A stretch of DNA of 64,000 nt from assembly GCF_029846115.1 (NCBI RefSeq), contig NZ_JARVZZ010000001.1, forward strand, positions 4,650,001 to 4,714,000. Reading direction: 5' to 3'. This DNA is from Serratia marcescens (GTDB lineage: Bacteria; Pseudomonadota; Gammaproteobacteria; Enterobacterales; Enterobacteriaceae). The position numbers and the translations under genes were made by a program. The notes beneath the pieces were generated by a model. It ran no database searches. It was not told the origin of the DNA and saw only the letters and a list, made by a program, of their open reading frames with translations. Positions 18,955 through 27,240 of this stretch are shown in pieces. How positions within the stretch are numbered: position 1 is the stretch's first letter; each line of letters starts with the position of its first letter.

Positions 18955-18970
18955 TTGGCGACAATACCGC
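18939..18970. promoter_or_regulatory. Perfect 12-base inverted repeat, possible operator
   Basis: GCGGTATTGTCG (18939-18950) and CGACAATACCGC (18959-18970) are exact inverted arms around an 8-base centre. The right arm covers the -10 element proposed for the leftward transcript. No T-run adjoins it, so an operator is more likely than a terminator. It lies 177 bases before the small gene at 19147. Confidence 0.5.
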
Positions 18971-19146
18971 GCCGACACGGTGGTCACAAGGGAAATTTGG
19001 CCACGGTCAGGAAATCAGAATTTCGCCAATGTCCGCGATCGTACGCCAGTCAGCATCAACGAAAAAATGGGATTTTCGTCAGACAGTCGCCGGGCAAAAA
19101 CCGGTAGCATGGCCGATAAAATCCCAAACGCCGTAGGGGAAAAAAG

Positions 19147-19362
19147 ATGAACAGCAAACCGTGTGAATTTGATGAGGCAATCTGCGAGGCAATTGGGCGT
19201 GGCGTCTGCGAAGTCGTGAAGATAGGGGAGGAGATCAGCGTTTTCTCCCTGCTGGAAGCCATTGAGAGTTTCATCGAGCGACAGGCGCTCAGCGAAAGCG
19301 AAATCGCGGCGGCGGACGACGCGCTGGATTTGATCACCGGTTTGGTCCACCGCCAGTGCTGA
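19147..19362 (+). CDS. Small acidic protein, possibly YmgB/AriR-like
   Basis: The 71-residue protein starts MNSKPCEFDEAICEAIGRGV and has two predicted helices: VFSLLEAIESFIERQ, near 32-46, and EIAAADDALDLITGLV, near 52-67. It is acidic and soluble, with an AGGGG ribosome-binding site. The helix-turn-helix-pair outline and size recall the YmgB/AriR family of biofilm and acid-resistance regulators, but identity is low and this is only a suggestion. Its stop lies 6 bases from the convergent B3/4-domain gene. Otherwise its function is unknown. Confidence 0.6.
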   Translation: MNSKPCEFDEAICEAIGRGVCEVVKIGEEISVFSLLEAIESFIERQALSESEIAAADDALDLITGLVHRQC

Positions 19363-19368
19363 CGCCTG

Positions 19369-20061
19369 TTACGAGGCGCAGCCGATAAGCCGTCGCTCTA
19401 CCGTGGCGCCGGGCATCATTTGCTGTAAACCGGCAATCAATTCGTCGCCCGCCGCGTGCAGCGCCGCCAACGGCATTGCCGGCAGGCTCTCCAGGATGAA
19501 CCACATCCGTTCGGCCTCGGCGCTCAGCCGGGTTCTGACGCCCTGACGCCAGTTCCAGCGGCGGCAGGTCACGCTGCGATCGTCGCGCCAGACCACCTCC
19601 CCCGCCTCCGGCGATTCATGGATCACCGCGCCCTCCTTGACGGTATCGAACAGCTCGCTGCCATCCGCGACGATCAGCCGCGGCTCGCCGATATAGGCCG
19701 CAATATTCTCGCCCCCCACCGGCACGGCAAAACGAATGCTGACGGCGTTGTAGAGATCAACCACCGGATCGATGCTCGGCATCGTGCCGTCGCGCAGCGC
19801 GCGCTTGCGCAAGGCGTCGGCGGAACAGGGCGTACGCTTGGGTTTGGCGCCAAACTGCATGAAGACATCGCGCCAGGCCGAGAGATGCGCCTCTGCCCAG
19901 GGCGCGTCTCCCTCGCCGAGGGCGCGACAGGCTTGCGCCAACGCCAGCGCCCCCACGTCTGGGTTGGTTATGGGAGCCGCGGCCACGGTAATGCTTAACG
20001 CCCGGAAACCGGGTGCCAGCGCAGCGACGGCCGGATCGATTGACGGATCGACTAAAATCAT
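19369..20061 (-). CDS. B3/4 domain-containing protein
   Basis: The 230-residue protein is similar to the B3/4 domain of phenylalanyl-tRNA synthetase beta chains, which exists as a free-standing family (PF03483). The conserved segment is residues 87-150 (RDGTMPSIDPVVDLYNAVSI then AVPVGGENIAAYIGEPRL), with a core IDPVVDLYNA motif. Free B3/4 proteins may edit mischarged tRNA or bind amino acids, but the role is not established. AGGATTATTCA precedes the ATG. It is divergent from an XRE-cupin regulator, with only 43 bases between starts, which probably controls it. Confidence 0.85.
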   Translation of the reverse strand: MILVDPSIDPAVAALAPGFRALSITVAAAPITNPDVGALALAQACRALGEGDAPWAEAHLSAWRDVFMQFGAKPKRTPCSADALRKRALRDGTMPSIDPVVDLYNAVSIRFAVPVGGENIAAYIGEPRLIVADGSELFDTVKEGAVIHESPEAGEVVWRDDRSVTCRRWNWRQGVRTRLSAEAERMWFILESLPAMPLAALHAAGDELIAGLQQMMPGATVERRLIGCAS

Positions 20062-20072
20062 TGAATAATCCT

Positions 20073-20103
20073 ATATTGACCATTTTATTCCATGATATTG
20101 ACC
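20073..20103. promoter_or_regulatory. Direct repeats in the B3/4 - XRE divergent promoter
   Basis: ATATTGACC occurs twice (20073-20081 and 20095-20103), 22 bases apart, about two helical turns. The second copy ends one base before the regulator's ATG. This is a likely operator for the adjacent helix-turn-helix protein, by position only. Confidence 0.5.
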
Positions 20104-20104
20104 G

Positions 20105-20707
20105 ATGAGCGAAAAAGTCAACAGACCGACCGAGTTCGGTGCCGACGTGCAAACCGTCAGCGAAGCGGTGTCGCACCGCATCAAACAGCAGCGTAAAAGC
20201 CAAAAGCTGTCGCTGGACGAGCTGTCGCGCCGGGCGGGCGTCAGCAAGGGCATGCTGGTAGAGATCGAGAAAGGGAGCGCCAATCCCAGCATCGCCATCC
20301 TGTGCAAACTCGCGGCAGCACTGGGCCTGTCGGTGGCGGACATCGTCAACGTGACCCGCGCCCCCGCCGCCTACCTGATTGAAAGCCAAGATATTCCCAC
20401 GCTATGGCATGGCGATCGCGGCGGCTCGGCCCGCTTGCTGGCGGGCACCCGCGGCCCGAACATGATAGAACTGTGGCGGTGGGAAATGGCGCCGGGGGAA
20501 GCCTATGCATCGGGCGGCCACCCGGTGGGCACCTTCGAATTGCTGCACGTTGAACAAGGCGTCTTGAGCCTTGCCGTCGAGCAGACCGAGCTCAGAATTA
20601 CGCCAGGCTGTTCGGCGGTCGCCAGAACGGACGGCCCGCACCGGTACGCCAACGAGGGCGAAGACACGCTGATTTTCACCATGGCGGTTGCCGAACTGCA
20701 CGCCTGA
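20105..20707 (+). CDS. XRE-family regulator with C-terminal cupin domain
   Basis: The 200-residue protein has an N-terminal HTH_3 domain at residues 20-75. SLDELSRRAGVSKGMLVEIE is the helix-turn-helix and KGSANPSIAILCKLAAAL follows. A C-terminal cupin barrel near residues 110-190 has GGHPVGTFELLHVEQGVLSL as its core strands. Such proteins sense a small ligand in the cupin and often control one neighbouring enzyme or exporter. The divergent B3/4 gene is the obvious target, and the acetyltransferase 43 bases downstream may be co-transcribed. Confidence 0.88.
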   Translation: MSEKVNRPTEFGADVQTVSEAVSHRIKQQRKSQKLSLDELSRRAGVSKGMLVEIEKGSANPSIAILCKLAAALGLSVADIVNVTRAPAAYLIESQDIPTLWHGDRGGSARLLAGTRGPNMIELWRWEMAPGEAYASGGHPVGTFELLHVEQGVLSLAVEQTELRITPGCSAVARTDGPHRYANEGEDTLIFTMAVAELHA

Positions 20708-20750
20708 ACGGCGGCACCGACCTGAACGCTTGCACAGGAGAAGAACCCTC

Positions 20751-21203
20751 ATGACAACGCCTGCCCCACGGGAGTGGCAGCGTGCGGACTATCTCGTCAG
20801 CACCGATCCCGCCCTGCTGGATCTCGATGCCATTCATGCGTTTCTGACCCGTTCATCCTGGGCGGAAGGCATTGATAAAGAGACCGTTCGCCAGTCCCTC
20901 GCCCACAGCCTGTGTTTCGGTTTGTATCACGATGCCAGGCAAATCGGTTTCGCCCGGCTGGTCACCGATTACGCCACCTTCGGCTATCTGTGCGACGTGT
21001 ACGTGCTGGAGACGCATCAAAAAAGCGGACTGGGCCTGTGGCTGGCAGAATGTTGCCAGGCCCATCCGCTGATGGCGACGCTGCGGCGAGTCATGCTGGT
21101 CACCAGCACCGCCCCTTGGCTCTATGAAAAAGTGGGCTATAGCGCCATTAACCGTCCCGATTTTGTCTGGCAGATCACCCGGCCGGACATCTATCGGCGT
21201 TAA
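20751..21203 (+). CDS. GNAT-family N-acetyltransferase
   Basis: The protein has 150 residues from the ATG preceded by AGGAGAAGAACCCTC. The acetyltransferase core is visible as IGFARLVTDYATFGYLCDVY then VLETHQKSGLGLWLAECCQA, where HQKSGLGLWL is the acetyl-CoA loop with GLG. It ends WLYEKVGYSAINRPDFVWQI, with the usual Tyr near the C-terminus. This is the small acetyltransferase type seen beside amino-acid and aminoglycoside genes; the substrate is unknown. It probably sits in an operon with the XRE-cupin regulator. Confidence 0.85.
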   Translation: MTTPAPREWQRADYLVSTDPALLDLDAIHAFLTRSSWAEGIDKETVRQSLAHSLCFGLYHDARQIGFARLVTDYATFGYLCDVYVLETHQKSGLGLWLAECCQAHPLMATLRRVMLVTSTAPWLYEKVGYSAINRPDFVWQITRPDIYRR

Positions 21204-21316
21204 TTTTTAAGTAAGCTCGCTCTGCTCACACTCTTTCCCCGCGGCATTGGCAATCGCGGCGGTTAGGGTTCATGCTGGCGAAAAATTTTACCGTTTGCCC
21301 CTTTCAAGGAGAGTCT

Positions 21317-21745
21317 ATGCCCGTTTCAGCCCGTAACCAGTTAGCCGGTACCGTGTCCGCCGTCGCTAAAGGCGCCGTCAATGACGAAGTGGAGATCACC
21401 CTGCAGGGCGGTGAAAAACTGGTGGCCATCGTCACGGTACAAAGCCAGCAGTCGCTGGGTTTAAGCGTCGGCAAAGAGGCCGTCGCGCTGATTAAAGCGC
21501 CGTGGGTGATCCTGGCGACGGAGGATTGCGGTTTGCGTTTTTCCGCCCGCAACCAGTTTGCCGGGGAAGTGATTGCGGTTGAGCACGGCGCGGTCAACAG
21601 CACCGTACACCTCAAAGCGGATGCCGGTTTTGTGCTGACGTCGGTAATCACCAATGAAAGCCTGCAGGAGATGGCGCTGAAGAACGGTTCGCGCGCCATC
21701 GCCCTGATCAAAGCCTCATCGGTGCTGCTCGCCGTCAGAGCCTGA
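21317..21745 (+). CDS. Molybdopterin-binding (Mop) tandem-domain protein
   Basis: The 142-residue protein is made of two Mop/TOBE repeats: SARNQLAGTVSAVAKGAVND (from residue 4) to LIKAPWVILAT, and SARNQFAGEVIAVEHGAVNS (from about residue 75) to LIKASSVLLAV. Such molbindins bind molybdate or tungstate and buffer the cell's supply for the molybdenum cofactor. AAGGAGAG precedes the ATG. No mod transport genes lie nearby, so it appears to be a stand-alone storage protein. Confidence 0.9.
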   Translation: MPVSARNQLAGTVSAVAKGAVNDEVEITLQGGEKLVAIVTVQSQQSLGLSVGKEAVALIKAPWVILATEDCGLRFSARNQFAGEVIAVEHGAVNSTVHLKADAGFVLTSVITNESLQEMALKNGSRAIALIKASSVLLAVRA

Positions 21746-21780
21746 TACCGCTTGGCCCGCGCAGGCGGGCCTTCCGTGCC

Positions 21781-22398
21781 CTATTTCAGCGCCTGTTCGG
21801 CCAGCAGCCCGAGGGCGATGACGATCATCGCCGCGCCGGAGATGCGCCCCACGACCTTCGCAGCCTGTGGGCGCGTGCGCAGCACCGACTGCGAACCGAA
21901 CCCCACCAGCAGATACACCAGGCCACAGCTGATCAAATGCACGACGCCCAACGCCAGCATCTGCATCGGCACCGACCATTCGGCCCGGGCGTCGGTAAAC
22001 TGCGGCAACAGCGCCAAAAACAGCAGAAACACCTTGGGGTTCAGCCCGCTGACGCACACGCCCTTGCCGGCCCAGCGCAGCCAGGAATCGGAACGCTGAT
22101 CTTCACCGGCGCCAGGCACCGGCGGGTGCAGCAGCATGTTGAAACCGATCCACAAGAGGTAAGCCGCCCCCAACAGGGTGAGCGCCGTCAGCGCCAGCGG
22201 GTTGCCGACCAGCAGCGCGCCGACGCCCGCCACCACGATCGCAATCATCAGCAGGTGGCCAAACAGCAAGCCGGCGACGGCGGGCACCACCACCCGGCCG
22301 CGAATGCCCGCCGAGATCACATAGGCCCAATCCATACCCGGCGTGATCACCAACAAAATCGACACCGCCCAAAAAGCGGCGAACAGAGCGAGCGTCAT
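21781..22398 (-). CDS. LysE/RhtB-family amino-acid exporter
   Basis: The 205-residue inner-membrane protein has about six hydrophobic helices and the family signature near the N-terminus, ILLVITPGMDWAYVISAGIR, followed by a GLLFGHLLMI segment. It also has the LNPKVFLLFLALLPQF motif typical of LysE/RhtB efflux proteins. These export amino acids or homoserine lactone-like compounds. It is divergent from an Lrp/AsnC regulator across 194 bases, the common exporter-regulator pairing. The exact substrate is unknown. Confidence 0.9.
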   Translation of the reverse strand: MTLALFAAFWAVSILLVITPGMDWAYVISAGIRGRVVVPAVAGLLFGHLLMIAIVVAGVGALLVGNPLALTALTLLGAAYLLWIGFNMLLHPPVPGAGEDQRSDSWLRWAGKGVCVSGLNPKVFLLFLALLPQFTDARAEWSVPMQMLALGVVHLISCGLVYLLVGFGSQSVLRTRPQAAKVVGRISGAAMIVIALGLLAEQALK

Positions 22399-22592
22399 GC
22401 CGGCGCCCTCTCAAACGCACCGCGCCACACCGAACAGAGAACCATTGCGCTTTCCTCGTGGAAGAAGAACGGCCTCCGCCTGCCGCGGCGGCCGTCAAAA
22501 CCGTTCAACAGATGGCAAGAATATCCTCAAGACGTTAAAATGTGCTTTCAATTACTTGCCTGAAATCGGCATAAGCGGGGAAATTTTTCTAA

Positions 22593-23054
22593 ATGGATAA
22601 GATTGATCGCAAGATTCTTGCTGAACTACAGGTCGACGGCCGTTTGTCGGTGACCGAGCTGGCCGATCGTATCGGGTTGAGCGTTTCTCCCTGCCACCGC
22701 CGGGTGCGGGCGTTAGAGGAGTCCGGGGTGATCAGGGGTTATCGCGCCCAGCTCGATCCCGGCAGCCTGGGCTATAACTTCTCCGCCCTGGTGTTCGTCA
22801 CCATGCGCGAAGGCGATCGCCGCGCCGTTGAAACTTTCGAAAACGCCATGATGGATATTCCCCAGGTGGTGCAGGCGCAGCGGCTGTTTGGCGATCCCGA
22901 CTACCTGTTGCACGTGATCGCCCGCGATCTGCCCGCCTTTCAACAGCTTTACGACGAGAAACTCTCCGCTTTGCCGGGCGTGCAGCGCCTGAGCTCCACG
23001 CTGGTGATGAAAACCGTAGTGCCGGAGCGCTCGTTCCTGCCGCTGGGAAAATGA
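22593..23054 (+). CDS. Lrp/AsnC-family transcriptional regulator
   Basis: The 153-residue protein has an N-terminal winged helix (MDKIDRKILAELQVDGRLSV then LADRIGLSVSPCHRRVRALE, residues 1-45) and a C-terminal RAM ligand domain near 65-140 (FSALVFVTMREGD, RLFGDPDYLLHVIARDL). Length and layout match the family. It probably senses an amino acid and controls the divergent LysE exporter. The ribosome-binding site is weak. A GGGAGCG hairpin follows the stop. Confidence 0.92.
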   Translation: MDKIDRKILAELQVDGRLSVTELADRIGLSVSPCHRRVRALEESGVIRGYRAQLDPGSLGYNFSALVFVTMREGDRRAVETFENAMMDIPQVVQAQRLFGDPDYLLHVIARDLPAFQQLYDEKLSALPGVQRLSSTLVMKTVVPERSFLPLGK

Positions 23055-23056
23055 CG

Positions 23057-23080
23057 ACGGGAGCGTTGCCGCTCCCGTTT
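23057..23080 (+). terminator. Terminator between the Lrp-type and flavoprotein genes
   Basis: GGGAGCG and CGCTCCC pair around TTGC and are followed by GTTTT. The two genes converge here, so it can act on both. Confidence 0.7.
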
Positions 23081-23088
23081 TGACTTCC

Positions 23089-24297
23089 TTAAGGCACAAT
23101 CACGAAATCCGGATTGGCGACGGCAAACAGCGCCTCGCGATCCGCCGCCGGTGGATAAATCCACTGCGTGTTGATTTCCTGCTTAATCTTTTTGCCTTCC
23201 TGACGGGTAAAGCGCACCTGGCGCTCCCAGCCTTCGGTATATAGCGCCCCCCACGGCCCCAGATCCAAACAGGTCACATACTTCGGCTGGCTGTACGGGT
23301 GCGTCGGCAAGCCCACGAGTTCCGCCGCCGCATTGTGACCGGCGACGCGGCCGAGGCTCATCGCATGCTGGCAGGTCATCAGGTTATGATTGCCGAGATC
23401 GTCGGTAGCGGCTTTCACCGTGTCACCGGTCACGAAAATGCCCGTCGCCGCCGGCGCGCGCAGGAAGGCGTCGCCGATCACCCGGCCGCTGCCGTCGCGC
23501 TCGCCAGGGATCTGCTCGGTCAGCGGATGCGCCCGCACGCCCGCCGCCAGGATCACCGTGTTGGCGGCGATGCGCTCACCGTTCGACAGCATGACCCCCT
23601 CGGCGTCGATGGCCGAGACGCGTAGGCCGGCCCGCGCTTCCACACCGCACTCCGCCAACGCCTGGCGTATCACCGCCCCCGGCTCCGCCCCCATCCCGGC
23701 GCCCACTTCCGGCGCGGTATCGACGATCACCACGCGCACGTTCTCGTCTTTACCCAGCGCATCCCGCAGCCGCTGCGGCATCTCCGCCGCGCTCTCCAGC
23801 CCGGTCAGCCCTGCGCCCACCACCACGGCAGTGTTGCGCGCCGGCGTCGACGGTTTGGCCGCCAGCGCTTTGATATGGGCATCCAAACGCTGCGCGCTTT
23901 CCAGCGTATCGACGTTGAAACCGTATTCGGCAAAGCCCGGCACCGCAGGTACGGAGAGCCGACTGCCGGTGGCCCACACCAGGCGGTCATAGGCCAATTC
24001 AAGGGTTTCCCCCGTCGCCTGCGCCACCGTGAGCGTCTTGGCGGCGGCATCGATGCGCTCTACCGCCCCGGCCAGGTGCCGCACGCCGACGGCGGCAAGC
24101 TGCGCGGAAATGTCCGGATTCATGTTTTCCAACACCGCTTCATACAGGCGCGGCCGGATGGTGACCGTTGGCGTCGGCGAAACCATCAGCACCTCGATGT
24201 CGTCATGCTTACCGGCAAGGGTAATGGCGCGCATAGCGGACACGGCGGCCCAAAAACCGGCAAAACCGGAACCGGCAATCACTATTTTCTGCGTCAT
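23089..24297 (-). CDS. FAD-dependent NAD(P)H dehydrogenase (NDH-2-like)
   Basis: The 402-residue protein has two Rossmann folds: an FAD-binding IVIAGSGFAGFWAAVSA at residues 5-21 and an NAD(P)H-binding AVVVGAGLTGLESAAEMPQ near 157-175. A GIFVTGDTVKA segment near residue 295 is the second FAD contact. It resembles type II NADH dehydrogenases and YumB-like proteins; the electron acceptor is probably a quinone. GAAGGAG precedes the ATG. The Rrf2 regulator lies 160 bases upstream in the same direction, so a redox- or NO-responsive operon is likely. Confidence 0.85.
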   Translation of the reverse strand: MTQKIVIAGSGFAGFWAAVSAMRAITLAGKHDDIEVLMVSPTPTVTIRPRLYEAVLENMNPDISAQLAAVGVRHLAGAVERIDAAAKTLTVAQATGETLELAYDRLVWATGSRLSVPAVPGFAEYGFNVDTLESAQRLDAHIKALAAKPSTPARNTAVVVGAGLTGLESAAEMPQRLRDALGKDENVRVVIVDTAPEVGAGMGAEPGAVIRQALAECGVEARAGLRVSAIDAEGVMLSNGERIAANTVILAAGVRAHPLTEQIPGERDGSGRVIGDAFLRAPAATGIFVTGDTVKAATDDLGNHNLMTCQHAMSLGRVAGHNAAAELVGLPTHPYSQPKYVTCLDLGPWGALYTEGWERQVRFTRQEGKKIKQEINTQWIYPPAADREALFAVANPDFVIVP

Positions 24298-24456
24298 GGG
24301 ATGACTCCTTCATACAGGGTTAACCGGGCGATAAGACTGCCCGCAGTTTTTTCGGATGAACGATGCCGTTCCGCTCCCGTAACAGGGTGCAGAAGGCCCG
24401 CCCGCCCCTTCCGAAGAGGCGGGAAAAGTGTGTTTCGCTTTAAGGAAAAGTGGCGC

Positions 24457-24996
24457 TTAGGTCTTGGCGCGCGCCGTTTTGCCGCTGCGCGCGGTGCGTT
24501 CCGTCATGCGCTCGTCGAGCCAGAGGTTGACCTCGCCGAAGAAGCCTTGCGGCGCTTTGCGGCCAAAGCGGGCCGCGACGGCGCCGAGGGTCTGCGCCGC
24601 CAGCGCATCGCGCATCGCCTTCTCCGCCTGCAGCATCACCGCATGGATAGCGCATTTGCCGGAGACTGCCCAGTCCGGTGGGGAGTCATCAAACACCGCA
24701 CAGCGCCCGCGCACCTCCTGGCAATCGAACAGCGGTTTGTGCCCTTCGATGGCGTCGATGATCGCCAGAAAACTGATCTCATCCGCCGGGCGCGCCAGCC
24801 GGTAGCCGCCGCGCACCCCTTCGCTGGCGGCGACGATCCCCGCCTTTTCCAGCTTGGGGAAAATCTTGGCCAGAAAGCTGGGAGAGATCCCCTGTAGTTC
24901 GGCGAGCTCGCGGCTGCTGAGCGCGCGTTGGTTATCGCCGACCAGCCACAGCAGGCAGTGGATGCCATATTCAACGCTGGTTGTGATGTACGCCAT
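24457..24996 (-). CDS. Rrf2-family transcriptional regulator
   Basis: The 179-residue protein starts at ATG 24996, MAYITTSVEYGIHCLLWLV. The winged helix is at residues 25-70 (ISPSFLAKIFPKLEKAGIVA, GVRGGYRLARP). A cysteine group near residues 90-115 follows (FDCQEVRGRCAVF then SGKCAIH), the region that holds a [2Fe-2S] or [4Fe-4S] cluster in IscR and NsrR. The spacing C-x6-C with a distant third Cys differs from IscR. A perfect palindrome lies 34 bases upstream of the start. It probably represses itself and the downstream flavoprotein. Confidence 0.87.
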   Translation of the reverse strand: MAYITTSVEYGIHCLLWLVGDNQRALSSRELAELQGISPSFLAKIFPKLEKAGIVAASEGVRGGYRLARPADEISFLAIIDAIEGHKPLFDCQEVRGRCAVFDDSPPDWAVSGKCAIHAVMLQAEKAMRDALAAQTLGAVAARFGRKAPQGFFGEVNLWLDERMTERTARSGKTARAKT

Positions 24997-25029
24997 ATGT
25001 CCGTTTTCGACCGTCAATGAATCTTCAAT

Positions 25030-25054
25030 AACGCAGACTATATGAGTCTGCGTT
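25030..25054. promoter_or_regulatory. 10-base palindrome upstream of the Rrf2-type gene
   Basis: AACGCAGACT (25030-25039) and AGTCTGCGTT (25045-25054) are perfect inverted arms about a 5-base centre. Position makes it the likely operator of the adjacent Rrf2 regulator. Confidence 0.6.
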
Positions 25055-25063
25055 TATCTTGTC

Positions 25064-25098
25064 AATAAAACACGGATCAACTTTGTCCGCGTTTTATT
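25064..25098. promoter_or_regulatory. Second inverted repeat upstream of the Rrf2-type gene
   Basis: AATAAAACACGGA (25064-25076) and TCCGCGTTTTATT (25086-25098) pair at 12 of 13 positions around nine bases. It is a further candidate operator in the 24997-25335 gap. The rest of that gap, before bepA, shows no convincing gene. Confidence 0.5.
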
Positions 25099-25335
25099 CG
25101 AAATGCATATCGCCAGCGACGAAAAAACGCCCTTCAAAATGAAAAATAAAACTTTTTTGCCCGATCCGCGCCCGGCTAACGTTTCCTTGTCGCCTGCGGC
25201 TGACTATGATGTGATGGGTGCCGCCGCCGCGGTTTGTGAGCCGCCGCACTTTCACGCGGATTGCGCTGCGGGAATAAAGAACTCTTGTCTGCTGCTGACG
25301 TCTTAGAAATGATTATTTAAGGGAAACGCCTGACT

Positions 25336-26805
25336 ATGACCAACCGGTTGACCAAAACCGCGTTAGCGGTGCTGCTGCTCGGCACGCTGAACGCCACCGC
25401 CCTGGCGCCAGCACAGGCGGAAAGCCAGGACCAGTTGCCGGATATGGGCACCTCGGCCGGCGGCACCCTGAGCATTGGACAAGAACTGGCGATGGGCGAT
25501 TTCTACGTGCGCCAACTGCGCGCCAGCGCCCCGCTGATCAACGATCCGCTGCTGAGCCAGTACATCAACCAACTGGGCAACCGGCTGGTGGCCAGCGCTT
25601 ATTCGGTGCGCACGCCGTTCCATTTCTATCTGGTGCGCAACGACGAGATCAACGCCTTCGCCTTCTTCGGCGGCAACGTGGTGCTGCACTCGGCGCTGTT
25701 CCGCGTCAGCGACAACGAAAGCCAGCTGGCTTCAGTGCTGGCGCACGAAATCTCGCACGTCACCCAACGCCACCTGGCGCGCGCAATGGAAGATCAACAG
25801 CGCAACGCCCCGCTGACCTGGGTGGGCGCGCTCGGCTCGATCCTGCTGGCGATGGCCAACCCGACCATGGGCATGGCGGCGCTGAGCGGCACCCTGGCCG
25901 GTACCCAGCAGGGCATGATCAGCTTTACCCAGTCGAACGAACAGGAAGCCGACCGCATCGGCATTCAGGTGCTGCAGCGCGCCGGTTTCGATCCGGAAGC
26001 GATGCCTGACTTCCTGCAAAAACTCTCGGATCAATCGCGCTACGCCTCCAAACCACCGGAAATGCTGCTGACGCACCCGTTGCCGGACAGCCGCCTTTCC
26101 GACGCGCGCAACCGCGCCAACCAAATGCCGAAACACATCGTGCAGTCCTCGCAGGATTACCTGATGGCCAAGGTGCGCGCACTGGGCATGTACAGTTCGG
26201 AAGGCTATGGCCTGAACGAAGAACTGCTCGGCTCGCTCAGCAAGGGCAACGTGCGCGAACAGGCGGCCGCCAAATACGGCCGCGCCATCCTGTTCTATGA
26301 AGCGAAAAAATACGACGACGCGCGCAACATCATTCAACCGATGCTGGCGCAGGATGCGAAAAACGTCTGGCTGATCGACCTGATGACCGACATCGATCTC
26401 GGCCAGAAACGCGCGCCGCAGGCCATCGCCCGCCTGCAGGCGGCCAACGCCGCCCAGAACAACAACCCGGTGCTGCAGCTCAACCTGGCCAACGCCTATG
26501 TCGAAGGCAACCAGCCGGCGCAAGCCTCGAAGATCCTGAACCGCTATACCTTTGCCCATCCGGACGATCCGAACGGCTGGGATCTGCTGGCGCAGGCCAG
26601 CGCCGCCCAAGGGCTGCGCGATGAAGAGCTGTCGGCCCGCGCCGAAAGCCTGGCGCTGACCGGCCGGCTCGATCAGGCCATCGGCCTGCTCAGCAATGCC
26701 AGCTCGCTGCAGAAACTCGGCAGCCTGAAACAGGCGCGCTACGATGCGCGCATCGACCAGCTGCGCCAACTGCAACAGCGTTTCCGCCAATACCAGCGCA
26801 GCTGA
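25336..26805 (+). CDS. bepA: Beta-barrel assembly-enhancing protease BepA
   Basis: BepA (YfgC) is a periplasmic M48 metalloprotease and chaperone that helps LptD mature and degrades stalled outer-membrane proteins. The 489-residue protein has a signal peptide (residues 1-28, cut near AQA-ES) and the zinc motif H137-E138-x-x-H141 in [14 protein letters not shown] further Glu in [13 protein letters not shown] follows. TPR helices run from about residue 305 to the end ([20 protein letters not shown]). Position before yfgD and hda matches E. coli. Confidence 0.96.
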   Translation: MTNRLTKTALAVLLLGTLNATALAPAQAESQDQLPDMGTSAGGTLSIGQELAMGDFYVRQLRASAPLINDPLLSQYINQLGNRLVASAYSVRTPFHFYLVRNDEINAFAFFGGNVVLHSALFRVSDNESQLASVLAHEISHVTQRHLARAMEDQQRNAPLTWVGALGSILLAMANPTMGMAALSGTLAGTQQGMISFTQSNEQEADRIGIQVLQRAGFDPEAMPDFLQKLSDQSRYASKPPEMLLTHPLPDSRLSDARNRANQMPKHIVQSSQDYLMAKVRALGMYSSEGYGLNEELLGSLSKGNVREQAAAKYGRAILFYEAKKYDDARNIIQPMLAQDAKNVWLIDLMTDIDLGQKRAPQAIARLQAANAAQNNNPVLQLNLANAYVEGNQPAQASKILNRYTFAHPDDPNGWDLLAQASAAQGLRDEELSARAESLALTGRLDQAIGLLSNASSLQKLGSLKQARYDARIDQLRQLQQRFRQYQRS

Positions 26806-26825
26806 TTCAACAAGGAATGAACGCC

Positions 26826-27179
26826 ATGAAAAACGTCACGATTTACCACAACCCTCGCTGCTCCAAGAGCCGTGAAACCCTGGCGCTGCTGGAGCAGCAC
26901 GGTGTCGATCCCAAGGTGGTGCTGTATCTTGAAACGCCCCCGTCGGCCGATGAGCTGAAAAAGCTGTTGAAGGAACTGGGCTTCACATCAGCGCGCGATC
27001 TGATGCGCAAAAAAGAAGATCTGTACAAGGAGTTGAAGCTGGCGGACGACAACCTGAGCGAAGAACAGCTGCTGGCGGCGATGACGGCGAACCCGAAACT
27101 GATCGAACGCCCGATCGTGGTAAAAGGCAGCAAAGCGCGTATCGGCCGGCCGCCGGAGCAGGTGCTGGAGATTTTGTAA
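26826..27179 (+). CDS. yfgD: Arsenate reductase-like protein YfgD
   Basis: The 117-residue protein belongs to the ArsC thioredoxin-fold family: VTIYHNPRCSKSRETLALLE (residues 4-23) carries the reactive cysteine in PRCSKS, and LIERPIVVKGSKARIGRPP has the conserved arginines. E. coli YfgD has the same place after bepA; it is an arsenate-reductase paralogue of uncertain substrate. The second in-frame ATG (26826) is preferred because AAGGA lies 9 bases upstream. A terminator follows. Confidence 0.93.
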   Translation: MKNVTIYHNPRCSKSRETLALLEQHGVDPKVVLYLETPPSADELKKLLKELGFTSARDLMRKKEDLYKELKLADDNLSEEQLLAAMTANPKLIERPIVVKGSKARIGRPPEQVLEIL

Positions 27180-27215
27180 TCGTCCGGCAAGTCTCTTATT
27201 GAACCGCAAAATACC

Positions 27216-27240
27216 AATAGCCCTGAACAGGGCTATTTTT
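27216..27240 (+). terminator. Terminator after yfgD
   Basis: AATAGCCCT and AGGGCTATT pair perfectly around GAAC and are followed by TTT. It closes the bepA-yfgD unit. Confidence 0.85.

Noticed and set aside
20737..20750. Strong Shine-Dalgarno-like sequences as evidence of small-RNA targeting
   Set aside because: AGGAG-type sites are too common to identify targets by eye; only a genome-wide computation could decide.
25103..25306. 67-residue frame between the Rrf2 operators and bepA
   Set aside because: No ribosome-binding site, no secondary-structure pattern, and the start overlaps the right arm region of an operator-like repeat's flank.
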